From Niastella yeongjuensis (GTDB lineage Bacteria; Bacteroidota; Bacteroidia; Chitinophagales; Chitinophagaceae), in assembly GCF_900110245.1 (NCBI RefSeq), contig NZ_FOCZ01000004.1, forward strand, positions 310,001 to 374,000: a stretch of 64,000 nt of DNA, read 5' to 3'. The position numbers and the translations under genes were made by a program. Of the stretch, positions 56,714 to 64,000 are shown piece by piece. The notes under the pieces are model-generated. The model was given only the letters and a program-made list of their open reading frames with translations. It ran no database searches and was not told the DNA's origin. Position 1 is the first letter of the stretch, and every line of letters begins with the position of its first letter.

Positions 56714-57958
56714 CTACTTCTTCCCAAACTGTCTCACCGACTCAGAAAACTCCTTATACTTAGCCGCTGCCTGCTCAACACTCAGTCCATCCACCGCAGC
56801 CTGCCATGCCTGTTGTAAGGCAACAACACCTGCTGCAGCACCCATGGGATGCGCCATAATACCGCCACCGGCCATATACAACAGATCAACTGTATTGGTA
56901 CGGCGATAGGTTTCCGGCGCCTGTCCGCCCCACTGGCCTGATGATACCACCGGCAATACCGATTCGTGATCATAGAATGGCGTTTGTAATGCTTTTATAG
57001 AAGCTACTACCGAGTCATCGCTTTCCCAGAATTTATTCTGAATGCCATTTACGTGCAGCTGGTCAACGCCTGCTACGCGCCATAATTTTTGATAGGCACG
57101 AAAATCGATCCCGAGCAACGGATGACGCGTTTGCATGCCCCAGCCATTGCGGTGCGCATGAATAGCCAGCTGGCGTTGATCACAGATCTTTTTCACCCCG
57201 GCCATGCCCACACTGTTAATGCTTACCATAGCACAGGTACCTCCGCTTTTTACTATGTATTCATAGCGTTGCAACATTTCATCTATCTCGCCGCTGATGT
57301 TAAAAGCATACATCACTTTTTTACCCGTAGCGTCGGCATGGGCATTGATCACTTTCATGATGGCATCTACCCTGCCCTTAAAAGAGGAGTTGGCTGATGA
57401 AGACAGCAACTCGTCGTCTTTTATAAAGTCTATTCCCGCACCGGCCAGTGTTTTAACCATCTCCGCCGTTTGTTCCGGCGTAAGCCCGATACTGGGTTTT
57501 ATGATGGTACCGATCAACGGTCTGTTTTCTACTTTGGTCAACTGGCGGCAGCCTTTGACACCAAAGGCAGGTCCTTTGTAATGTTGCGCATAGGAAGCAG
57601 GCAACTCAATATCCATCAGCTTTAAACCAGTGAACTGACGCAGCTCATACAAATTACCCTGCAGGGTCGATGTCAACACCGGCAGGTTATACCCGAAGTT
57701 CTCGATACTCCACGATACCTGGATCTCAGCACGATGGTATTGCCCATTAGGACTGGCAGCACCGGGCATGGCCGGCGTAGTAACGGTTTCCAATGGGGTC
57801 ACCTTTTCTACCCGCGCGGCAAAGCGCTGTTTCAACTCTTCGGTTTCACCGGGCACTGCAATGAATGTTCCTGATGATTGTTCACCGGCTAATACCGCTG
57901 CTGCTTTTTCCGGATCTAAAGGCGTTTCGATATAGTATGTCGCTGTTATCCTTTCCAT
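56714..57958 (-). CDS. RuBisCO-like protein (form IV-type large chain)
   Basis: A 414-residue RuBisCO large-chain fold. Positions matching RuBisCO active-site residues: E26 (E60), N102 (N123), K154 (K175), K180-D182-E183 in K-D-D-E (K201, D203, E204, the carbamylated Mg2+ site), H269-R270 (H294-R295), H302 (H327), K309 (K334), S339 (S379) and G365-G366 (G403-G404). K177 is replaced by S156, and loop 6 reads N-K-F-W-E. Metal site and general base are kept, but the CO2-fixing set is incomplete, so it is a non-carboxylating RLP that probably acts on an enolisable sugar-acid phosphate made by the DUF1537 kinase. No RbcS or phosphoribulokinase is present. Confidence 0.93.
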   Translation of the reverse strand: MERITATYYIETPLDPEKAAAVLAGEQSSGTFIAVPGETEELKQRFAARVEKVTPLETVTTPAMPGAASPNGQYHRAEIQVSWSIENFGYNLPVLTSTLQGNLYELRQFTGLKLMDIELPASYAQHYKGPAFGVKGCRQLTKVENRPLIGTIIKPSIGLTPEQTAEMVKTLAGAGIDFIKDDELLSSSANSSFKGRVDAIMKVINAHADATGKKVMYAFNISGEIDEMLQRYEYIVKSGGTCAMVSINSVGMAGVKKICDQRQLAIHAHRNGWGMQTRHPLLGIDFRAYQKLWRVAGVDQLHVNGIQNKFWESDDSVVASIKALQTPFYDHESVLPVVSSGQWGGQAPETYRRTNTVDLLYMAGGGIMAHPMGAAAGVVALQQAWQAAVDGLSVEQAAAKYKEFSESVRQFGKK

Positions 57959-57962
57959 CTTC

Positions 57963-57997
57963 AGTTCGTAGTTCTATGTTTTTAGTTCTTTGTTTAA
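57963..57997. repeat. Heptamer array overlapping the GH78 stop
   Basis: Five units AGTTCGT, AGTTCTA, TGTTTTT, AGTTCTT, TGTTTAA. The TTA of the last unit (57994-57996) is the TAA stop of the GH78 gene on the minus strand. It fills the 35-bp gap to the RLP start (57958). Confidence 0.8.
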
Positions 57998-60210
57998 GAT
58001 TTGTATTTTATCTCGTAATCCTTACCTGCCTCAACTGTCATTTCATATACATTTCCACCTTTGCTGGTAATTGCTCCGCTTTTGCTGCTGGGTTTCGACT
58101 GACTCCTGAATCGCAGCGTTCCGGTTCCTACGGCACCCTTTATTTTGATTTGGGTAGTGCTGCAATACACGCTGATGTCGCCATGCGGTGTAGGCACTTT
58201 ACCTTCCATCCATTGCAGGCCGCCCAGGACTGGCTCTGCTGTCCAGGTTGCATAACCGGGTGAAGTAGGTTGTACGCCCAGGTAATATTTGCCCAACAGG
58301 TAAATGGGGCTCGCTCCCCAGGCATGACAAAGACTTTTTCCAAACGGACGGCCATACATGGAGTAATGGTCGGCACCTGATTTGGAAGGATCGTATTCTT
58401 CCCAGAATGAAGTAGCACCGGCTTTCAACATGCCGCCCCAGTAGTTCTTCATTTCGTTCAGCACATACTTCTGCTCGCCCATCGCACACAATGCTTCCAG
58501 CTCATAGAAACGCATATACGGAGTGGTGATCTTCTGGATCTTGTCGTTCAGCAACACATTTTGCTTTACCGCCTGTTTTTGTTCTTCATTAAAGTAATTA
58601 AAGAAGATGCCGAACATATTGGCATACCGGGTCACATTATCGGTTGGTTTTCCATCCACGCGGCTGTGCACCAGCGCGTGTTTGCTTTCGTTCCAGTAAA
58701 TAGAAAACAGTTTCGACCGCATATCGGCAGCCAGTTGTTTGTACAGGGTTTCATTTTTGGTATCGTTCACCATATTCGCACAAAGCGCCATGGTTTCCAG
58801 ACTGCGGCAGAACAACATCTGCTCAAAGCTTACTTCCCCTTTTTTGCTTAAACCAGGCGCCCAGTCAATAAAGATCCAGTCGCCGGAGAGCCCTTGCATC
58901 ATACCGTCTTTATTACGACGACTCAGGCAATACTCCATCATGCTTTGCATGCGGGGGTAGAACTGTTGAATAAAGGTTTTATCGCCGGTATACTGGTACA
59001 GGTCATAGATACCCAGGAACCAGTAAAAAGTATAATCCATAATGGTGTTGATGTGGCTGGTAACGGGGTCTTTTCCACGCAATGCCATCAACGTGCGGTT
59101 TACCGTGGGCACATCGAAGAACAGGTAATAGTTCATCAGGTAGCTTTGGTACGCATCGCCACTCCAGATCCAGCGATCGCGTTTTATGCCATCAATGAAA
59201 AACTCCCGGGTGCTCAAATGCATCGTATAAGCCGCTACATCCCAGATTTTATTGATGCCGGTATCTGAACAACGGAAAGAACCGCGGTTTTCAACTGGCA
59301 GGTATTCGTACAACATCGAAATAGAATCCAGGGTAACACCTCCTTCAGCCTGTACATTTACATAGCGGAAAGCTTTGGTGAGCACCATCACCGAATCCAT
59401 CTTTGAAGAAGCATTTACATCTACCCTGTCCAGCGTTTCGCAGGTACCGGTAGCCAGGGCTTCTTCTTTCGATTCGCCATAATACAACGACACCTTGCCT
59501 TTGCCCTGCAATCCATGCAACCTGATATAACCAAAGGTTTCTTTGCCAAAATCAACCAGTAAGGATCCGTTGTTTTTGGTAACAGATGCAGCTGATTGTG
59601 GTTTAGTCGCCAGCTTGAATGTAGAAGGGCGTTGTGCAGGTTCATTGAAATTCCAGCTGCCGGCATTCAGCCAAACAGTGGCCGACACATCGGAAGTCTT
59701 CCCTGTTTCATCGATCCATTCTTTATCTTCAAAGGTTACCAGCCAGGAAGAATCAGACGCAATGGTTTTGCCTTTTACATAAATAGCAGGCACCGTACCG
59801 GCGCTGAATACTTTTACATTGATGCGGTGTTTGCCCGCAGGTATAGTTACGTGTGACGGGGTCCCTTCAAACCCTTTGCCATCGAGTTTAAGGATGTATT
59901 TTCCTTCCACATATACATCGATCACTTCGGGTTCGGTCAGCTCCACATCCTTGTGAAAATCCATCAGCACATAATGGCCATCCAGCTTCCAGAAGGGCGG
60001 AAAGAAAGAACCACGTTCCGTACGGCGGTTCTGCATGTTATTGGCCAGCCAGATCTCAAAGTCACCGGGGTACCAGATCCAGGTTGCCTGAGCGGCCTGA
60101 GCCTTGGGTACAGGCTCCCCTTTATAAAGCGGTTGTGCCTGCGTGGTGCAGGCAAATAATACTAATGCTATCCAAACAGTGTGTTGCAATATGGCATGTC
60201 TGCAATTCAT
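57994..60210 (-). CDS. GH78-type alpha-L-rhamnosidase, secreted
   Basis: A 738-residue protein with signal peptide (ending ACTTQA-Q). N-terminal beta domains lead to an (alpha/alpha)6 barrel with D-G-I-K-R-D-R-W-I-W-S-G-D-A (~345-360), the acid/general-base region of GH78, and S-F-W-E-E-Y later; C-terminal beta-sandwich (A-V-G-T-G-T-L-R-F-R-S). It releases rhamnose or related 6-deoxy sugars. First enzyme upstream of the RLP gene. Confidence 0.88.
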   Translation of the reverse strand: MNCRHAILQHTVWIALVLFACTTQAQPLYKGEPVPKAQAAQATWIWYPGDFEIWLANNMQNRRTERGSFFPPFWKLDGHYVLMDFHKDVELTEPEVIDVYVEGKYILKLDGKGFEGTPSHVTIPAGKHRINVKVFSAGTVPAIYVKGKTIASDSSWLVTFEDKEWIDETGKTSDVSATVWLNAGSWNFNEPAQRPSTFKLATKPQSAASVTKNNGSLLVDFGKETFGYIRLHGLQGKGKVSLYYGESKEEALATGTCETLDRVDVNASSKMDSVMVLTKAFRYVNVQAEGGVTLDSISMLYEYLPVENRGSFRCSDTGINKIWDVAAYTMHLSTREFFIDGIKRDRWIWSGDAYQSYLMNYYLFFDVPTVNRTLMALRGKDPVTSHINTIMDYTFYWFLGIYDLYQYTGDKTFIQQFYPRMQSMMEYCLSRRNKDGMMQGLSGDWIFIDWAPGLSKKGEVSFEQMLFCRSLETMALCANMVNDTKNETLYKQLAADMRSKLFSIYWNESKHALVHSRVDGKPTDNVTRYANMFGIFFNYFNEEQKQAVKQNVLLNDKIQKITTPYMRFYELEALCAMGEQKYVLNEMKNYWGGMLKAGATSFWEEYDPSKSGADHYSMYGRPFGKSLCHAWGASPIYLLGKYYLGVQPTSPGYATWTAEPVLGGLQWMEGKVPTPHGDISVYCSTTQIKIKGAVGTGTLRFRSQSKPSSKSGAITSKGGNVYEMTVEAGKDYEIKYKS

Positions 60211-60238
60211 TTCCGGAAAGATTTATTAAATGCAAAAA

Positions 60239-61825
60239 TTAGTGTCCATTGAAAAATATGTATAAACCCAGCATCACGGCAACCAATACGCCCCACATCA
60301 CCCAAACCTGTTTATCGGGTTTGGCCAGGCTTTTAAAATAAGTGGCCTGCTGTAATTGCAAGGCGCCTTTTTTATCAAAAACCGAGATCAAAATGGTCAT
60401 GGCGCTTAATACCAGAAACAGGTAAAACGACAATAGCATAAAATGCGGCCAAACAGTATATGTTTTTGACGGGTATACCCACAAATATAAGATCCCTATC
60501 AACAGGCAAAACGCCGTGCCGATGGTCAATACACAATTGATGGCGCGGGGCGTTGTTTTCTTCCAAAGCACGCCAAACAAAAAGGCAACAGTCATAGGCG
60601 GCGCCAGGAAACCTAATACCGACTGAAACACATTAAAGAGGTCCAGTCCTTTTATCATGTCAATCGCCAGTGCCACTGCAACTGAAATAATGGCTCCGGC
60701 CACCGTAATGATCCGGCCTACACGAATGATCTCCCGGTTGGTAGCCTGTGCATTGTATTTTTTTACATAGATATCCATGGTAAACACCGTACTCACTGAA
60801 TTGAGCGAGGCGCCAATAGTGCTTATTAAACAAGCCACCAGTACTACGATGATCAGCCCCTTCAAACCTGCCGGAAACAAATTGGTTACCATCGTCAGGT
60901 AAGCTTCATCAGGATTTATATTCGGATACAGCACATAACAGATTATCCCGGGTAAAATAAACAGGGGCACATCCAATATTTTTAACCAGCCAATAAAGTT
61001 GGCGCCCAATTGTCCCTGTTTTAAACTTTTGGCTCCTAATACTGACTGTACCATGGATTGTTCGGTACAAAAGAACCATACACCCATAACGGGGTACCCG
61101 AGCAGAATAGGCAGCCAGGGATAACTTGTATCGCTGTTAGGTTGAAACAAATTCCAGAAATGCGCCGGTGTCTTTTCATATATAGCATGGAGACCGCCTG
61201 CTTTTGACACGCCCAGTACCACCAGTAACAATGATACCGCAATCAGCAACAACATTTGAAATACACTGGTATAGGCAATGGTTTTTAAGCCACCTGCAAT
61301 AACAAACAAGGTAGATACCACCACCATAACGATCACCGACAACCACATATCCAATCCCAGCAATTGCCTGATCAACACACCGCCGGCAAATAACCCCAGC
61401 GATAACCAGGAAATTAAAATAGTGATGAGCGTATACCAGGCCAGAATGTTGCGGGTATTCTCCCCAAACCGTTTTCCTAAAAACTCAGGCAAGGTAGATA
61501 CATTGGCGCCCAGGTAACGGGGCGCAAATACCACCGCCAGCATTAAAATGAACACAAATGCATACCAGGCAAAATTACCAGACACGATGCCGGATAAATA
61601 ACCGGCACTGGCTGATGCTACTAACATAGAGGGCCCGACATTGGTGCCCCACATGGTAAAACCTATGCTCGCCCAGCCTAATGACTTATCGGCCAGGAAC
61701 AGGTTTTGATCTTTGTTCTTTCTTTGTCCAAAACTTACCCAGAGCCCTATGCCAATAAGGATCGCCAGGTAAATGGCAACAACTACAAAATCTACTGGTT
61801 GTAACAGATTGTATATGGCCTTCAT
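60239..61825 (-). CDS. Sodium:solute symporter (SSS family)
   Basis: A 528-residue, ~13-TM carrier with the SSS opening V-D-F-V-V-V-A-I-Y-L-A-I-L-I-G-I-G-L-W and helix-1 loop S-L-G-W-A-S-I-G-F-T-M-W-G-T-N-V-G-P, similar to SglT/YidK-type sugar/sialate symporters, and Asn/Ser-rich helix 8 (I-S-T-I-G-A-S-L-N-S-V-S). It should import a sugar liberated by the neighbouring glycosidases with Na+. It starts 31 bp from the Gfo/Idh/MocA gene. Confidence 0.93.
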   Translation of the reverse strand: MKAIYNLLQPVDFVVVAIYLAILIGIGLWVSFGQRKNKDQNLFLADKSLGWASIGFTMWGTNVGPSMLVASASAGYLSGIVSGNFAWYAFVFILMLAVVFAPRYLGANVSTLPEFLGKRFGENTRNILAWYTLITILISWLSLGLFAGGVLIRQLLGLDMWLSVIVMVVVSTLFVIAGGLKTIAYTSVFQMLLLIAVSLLLVVLGVSKAGGLHAIYEKTPAHFWNLFQPNSDTSYPWLPILLGYPVMGVWFFCTEQSMVQSVLGAKSLKQGQLGANFIGWLKILDVPLFILPGIICYVLYPNINPDEAYLTMVTNLFPAGLKGLIIVVLVACLISTIGASLNSVSTVFTMDIYVKKYNAQATNREIIRVGRIITVAGAIISVAVALAIDMIKGLDLFNVFQSVLGFLAPPMTVAFLFGVLWKKTTPRAINCVLTIGTAFCLLIGILYLWVYPSKTYTVWPHFMLLSFYLFLVLSAMTILISVFDKKGALQLQQATYFKSLAKPDKQVWVMWGVLVAVMLGLYIFFNGH

Positions 61826-61856
61826 CGTGCTGTTTTAGTTATCAGGGTTTAATTAT

Positions 61857-62921
61857 CTATAAGCCATGTGCCTTCAAAATCTCACTCACTCTAACAGGCA
61901 TGCCGGTTTTCAATGTTTTATCCATCGCCTGCAACAATGCGATCGTTCCTATGCCCTCTTTCAGATCGGGATAAGCTGTTGTATTGTTGTTGATGCTGTC
62001 AGCAAAATACTCCAGGTAATTCTGGTATTCACCGGCATGGTGGCTTTGACCTTCAAAACGGAAATAGTATTTAATGGTCTTATCGCCCCATTGCACGATC
62101 TTCTCTTCACCGGTTTTATCAGTGATCGCATAACGCAGTTCATGATAATCGGCCTGAGAAGCACCTTCGGTACCCCGTAAGATCACACTCATACCGCTGT
62201 CTCGTTGTGCCGGCTGAATAGGTCCGGTATAAGCACCGCTTACGCGGGCAATGCGGCCATCTGTTGCCCTGAAAATAAAGTGCATGGTATCTTCGTTTTT
62301 CAGACCAGCCGTTTTTCCGTTGCTGCTGATCATGCCATAGCCCATTACTTCTTCCACCTCAGGCAGGTACCAACGGATAAAATCTACCGGATGGCTTAAA
62401 CCGCCATAGAGCCATTTGAACGCATTTTCCAACGCCCATGGTTTTTCTAAAAACCAGCGATGGTCGGCATGATAATGGCTTTCCACGGTGATCAGGTCAC
62501 CTATCAAACCAGCTTCAAAATCTTTCCGTTGTCTTTTAGCCGGCTCAAAAAACCGGGAGCTTTGTCCTACAAATAATTTCTTACCGGTTTTCTGTTGCAG
62601 ATCGAGCAACTCCTTTGCTGTAGACAGGTCATCTATCAACGGCTTGGTACAGATCACGTGTTTGTTGGCCAGCAATGCCTGTTTAATATGCGCGGCATGC
62701 CATTTATCAGGTGTATATATGGCAATGATATCGATCTCCGGGTCATTCAGCATATCTTCATACTTAGTGGTATAATTGAAGAACTGAAACTCTTTGCTGC
62801 GGTGTTTGCACAGTTCTTCATTCATATCACAAATGGTTTTCAGGTTCACCTTGCTGCTGTTCAGCGCGGCAGACATAGTACTACGTCCTTCACCTAACCC
62901 TAAGATTCCGAGATTCAACAT
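61857..62921 (-). CDS. Gfo/Idh/MocA-family oxidoreductase
   Basis: A 354-residue NAD(P)-dependent dehydrogenase: Rossmann opening L-N-L-G-I-L-G-L-G-E-G, then C-T-K-P (K93, equivalent to the E-K-P lysine) and G-G-L-S-H-P-V-D-F-I-R (H177, D180) as catalytic residues. Lack of a signal peptide places it in the cytoplasm. D-apiose dehydrogenase belongs to this family (as I recall), so oxidation of the imported sugar to its acid is a reasonable role before the kinase and RLP. Substrate is not proven. Confidence 0.88.
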   Translation of the reverse strand: MLNLGILGLGEGRSTMSAALNSSKVNLKTICDMNEELCKHRSKEFQFFNYTTKYEDMLNDPEIDIIAIYTPDKWHAAHIKQALLANKHVICTKPLIDDLSTAKELLDLQQKTGKKLFVGQSSRFFEPAKRQRKDFEAGLIGDLITVESHYHADHRWFLEKPWALENAFKWLYGGLSHPVDFIRWYLPEVEEVMGYGMISSNGKTAGLKNEDTMHFIFRATDGRIARVSGAYTGPIQPAQRDSGMSVILRGTEGASQADYHELRYAITDKTGEEKIVQWGDKTIKYYFRFEGQSHHAGEYQNYLEYFADSINNNTTAYPDLKEGIGTIALLQAMDKTLKTGMPVRVSEILKAHGL

Positions 62922-62943
62922 ATAATAAGTTTATACAGTTAGT

Positions 62944-64000
62944 TTAATTTTTTATTGCTTTATACGCTTCTTCCAACCCTGCCCTGTTTTTTATACTATC
63001 CGCCACCTTGGGTCCATTGTTCTCCCAGGTATTACCCGGGCCATTGGAGTTCTTCAGGTATTTCTCCACTTCCGTCCAGTTATCTTTTAACTGGATGTAG
63101 GCAGAACCTTCATCGAGATAGAGATAAAAGAAATGGTTGGGATCATGGGCATAAGGCGCTTTCAGGATCGTGTGCACCGCATTCTCACTGATCACCGAAC
63201 CGGGCATGGCCGACAATGTATAGATGCCGCTTACATCATACATATGTTTGGCATAATGATGCACCAGGTTGGCATGAATGCGGTTTTCCCGGGCCGCATT
63301 GATGGTTTTCGTCCAGCCCCAGCCTACGCAAATACCACTATAAGGAAGATCGCTTAATTCGTTGTGATCGATATTGATCCCCTGCACATAACCGGCACTG
63401 ATACCTACGCAACCCCAGTCTTCATTGGCGCAATTGGTAATAAAACAATTGCTGATGGTAAGCTTGCGGCACAATTCCCGAACATCACCCGGATTGTAGG
63501 GCAGGTGTGTTTCAAAACCCGGATCAGAGAACATGCCGGCCTGTATAGCAGTACCCGCAATGTCGTGGAAAGTGCAACCCACAATGGTATCGTATTGGGT
63601 GCCTTTAATATAATCGAGACCGGTAGCCGCCATGTGCGAGAAATTACAACGCTCAAAACCGGTGTTGTGTACGAATTGTAATTCTACCCCGCCAGGTTGA
63701 CGGCCGATCCAGCCCTGGTTTTCCAATCCTCTTTTATCAGGCGTGCCGGGTATTTTCAACTTGTAAGCATCCAGCAAAAACATACCGGCCTGTAACGGCA
63801 CATGACCGGCCTGCGAAGGACGCAGCCAGGTAGCATGTTTAAAGTCGATGCCTTTGAAATATACATGCGACACGGGTTCATCGATGGTCCCTTCCACCCG
63901 GACAATGGTTTGTAAATACGGGGCTACCACTTGCGCAGTACTCATATTTTCATTGTTGCGTGGCCAGTATACGATCTGTTGGTTCTTTACATCCAAATAC
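62944..64000 (-). CDS. GH141-like right-handed beta-helix enzyme, C-terminal part (5' end outside window)
   Basis: The frame is open at the window edge (…Y-L-D-V-K-N), so at least 351 C-terminal residues are seen and the start lies beyond 64000. It has parallel beta-helix rungs (I-S-N-C-F-I-T-N, I-D-H-N-E-L-S-D-L, N-R-I-H-A-N-L-V-H-H), L-P-Y-S-G-I-C-V-G-W-G-W-T and Y-L-D-E-G-S, typical of GH141. B. thetaiotaomicron's GH141 member removes 2-O-methyl-L-fucose from RG-II (as I recall). The first visible gene of the operon. Confidence 0.82.
   Translation of the reverse strand, partial: YLDVKNQQIVYWPRNNENMSTAQVVAPYLQTIVRVEGTIDEPVSHVYFKGIDFKHATWLRPSQAGHVPLQAGMFLLDAYKLKIPGTPDKRGLENQGWIGRQPGGVELQFVHNTGFERCNFSHMAATGLDYIKGTQYDTIVGCTFHDIAGTAIQAGMFSDPGFETHLPYNPGDVRELCRKLTISNCFITNCANEDWGCVGISAGYVQGINIDHNELSDLPYSGICVGWGWTKTINAARENRIHANLVHHYAKHMYDVSGIYTLSAMPGSVISENAVHTILKAPYAHDPNHFFYLYLDEGSAYIQLKDNWTEVEKYLKNSNGPGNTWENNGPKVADSIKNRAGLEEAYKAIKN

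Noticed and set aside
56714-57958. True carbon-fixing RuBisCO
   Set aside because: The K177 equivalent is Ser and neither phosphoribulokinase nor a small subunit is present; the neighbours are sugar-acid genes.

Overview
The window looks like chromosomal DNA of a Bacteroidota bacterium, most likely a soil-type member of the Chitinophagaceae (Niastella/Chitinophaga-like). The reasons are: signal peptides ending in A/S-Q, DUF5107/DUF5703/DUF4965-type glycan proteins, a TonB-dependent receptor with a carboxypeptidase-like N-terminal domain, AraC-controlled glycan modules, -7 boxes resembling TAnnTTTG, weak or absent Shine-Dalgarno sequences, and moderate GC content. The genus assignment is inference. 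No rRNA, tRNA, CRISPR array, phage or insertion sequence was recognised.

Layout. 1-5.6 kb: a truncated Bor-like gene, an FAD-linked sugar-lactone-type oxidase, a DUF5009-type membrane acyltransferase, a GDPD-like secreted protein and a sugar porter. 5.9-8.7 kb: a SNF2 helicase. 8.9-16.7 kb: a small glycan module in which an AraC regulator is divergent from a GH2 - sugar porter - DUF5107/TPR operon. 16.8-22.9 kb: a DUF1508 protein, an SRPBCC protein, an isoquinoline-oxidoreductase-like molybdenum hydroxylase pair, a GT-C-like membrane protein and a protoglobin. 23-33.4 kb: an NLI/FCP1-type HAD phosphatase, a DUF4965/GtaA-like secreted protein, a Ca2+-type P-ATPase, two envelope proteins and a stress-like group (Pro/Glu-rich peptide, phosphoribosyltransferase, HPF-like protein, frameshifted UspA-like protein). 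33.6-39.9 kb: a thiamine operon thiS-thiC-thiE2-thiD-thiE-thiG-thiH behind a clear TPP riboswitch. 40.2-43.1 kb: a small Cys-motif protein and a TonB receptor. 43.2-46.6 kb: a second AraC regulator divergent from a DUF5703 protein. 47.5-64 kb: ten minus-strand genes forming a probable operon. It encodes a GH141-like beta-helix enzyme, Gfo/Idh/MocA dehydrogenase, SSS transporter, GH78, a RuBisCO-like protein, a DUF1537 acid-sugar kinase, an Asp/Glu-racemase-family protein, a BASS-type transporter, GH106 and GH127.

The last region is the best candidate for an undescribed system. It joins glycosidase families used on rhamnogalacturonan-II-type pectin to a RuBisCO-like protein and an acid-sugar kinase, the pair known from D-apionate-type catabolism. 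The likely job is import and breakdown of a branched or acidic plant sugar such as apiose/apionate or aceric acid. No SusC/SusD pair is present in the window.

Two non-coding patterns run across the window. (1) Many intergenic spacers are filled with degenerate tandem repeats of strict 7-nt (sometimes 8-nt) period. The unit sequence differs from locus to locus, and the arrays often touch or include the stop codon of the preceding gene. (2) A ~146-bp element with perfect terminal inverted repeats occurs twice, after 8738 and after 47295; the second copy supplies the stop codon of its host gene.
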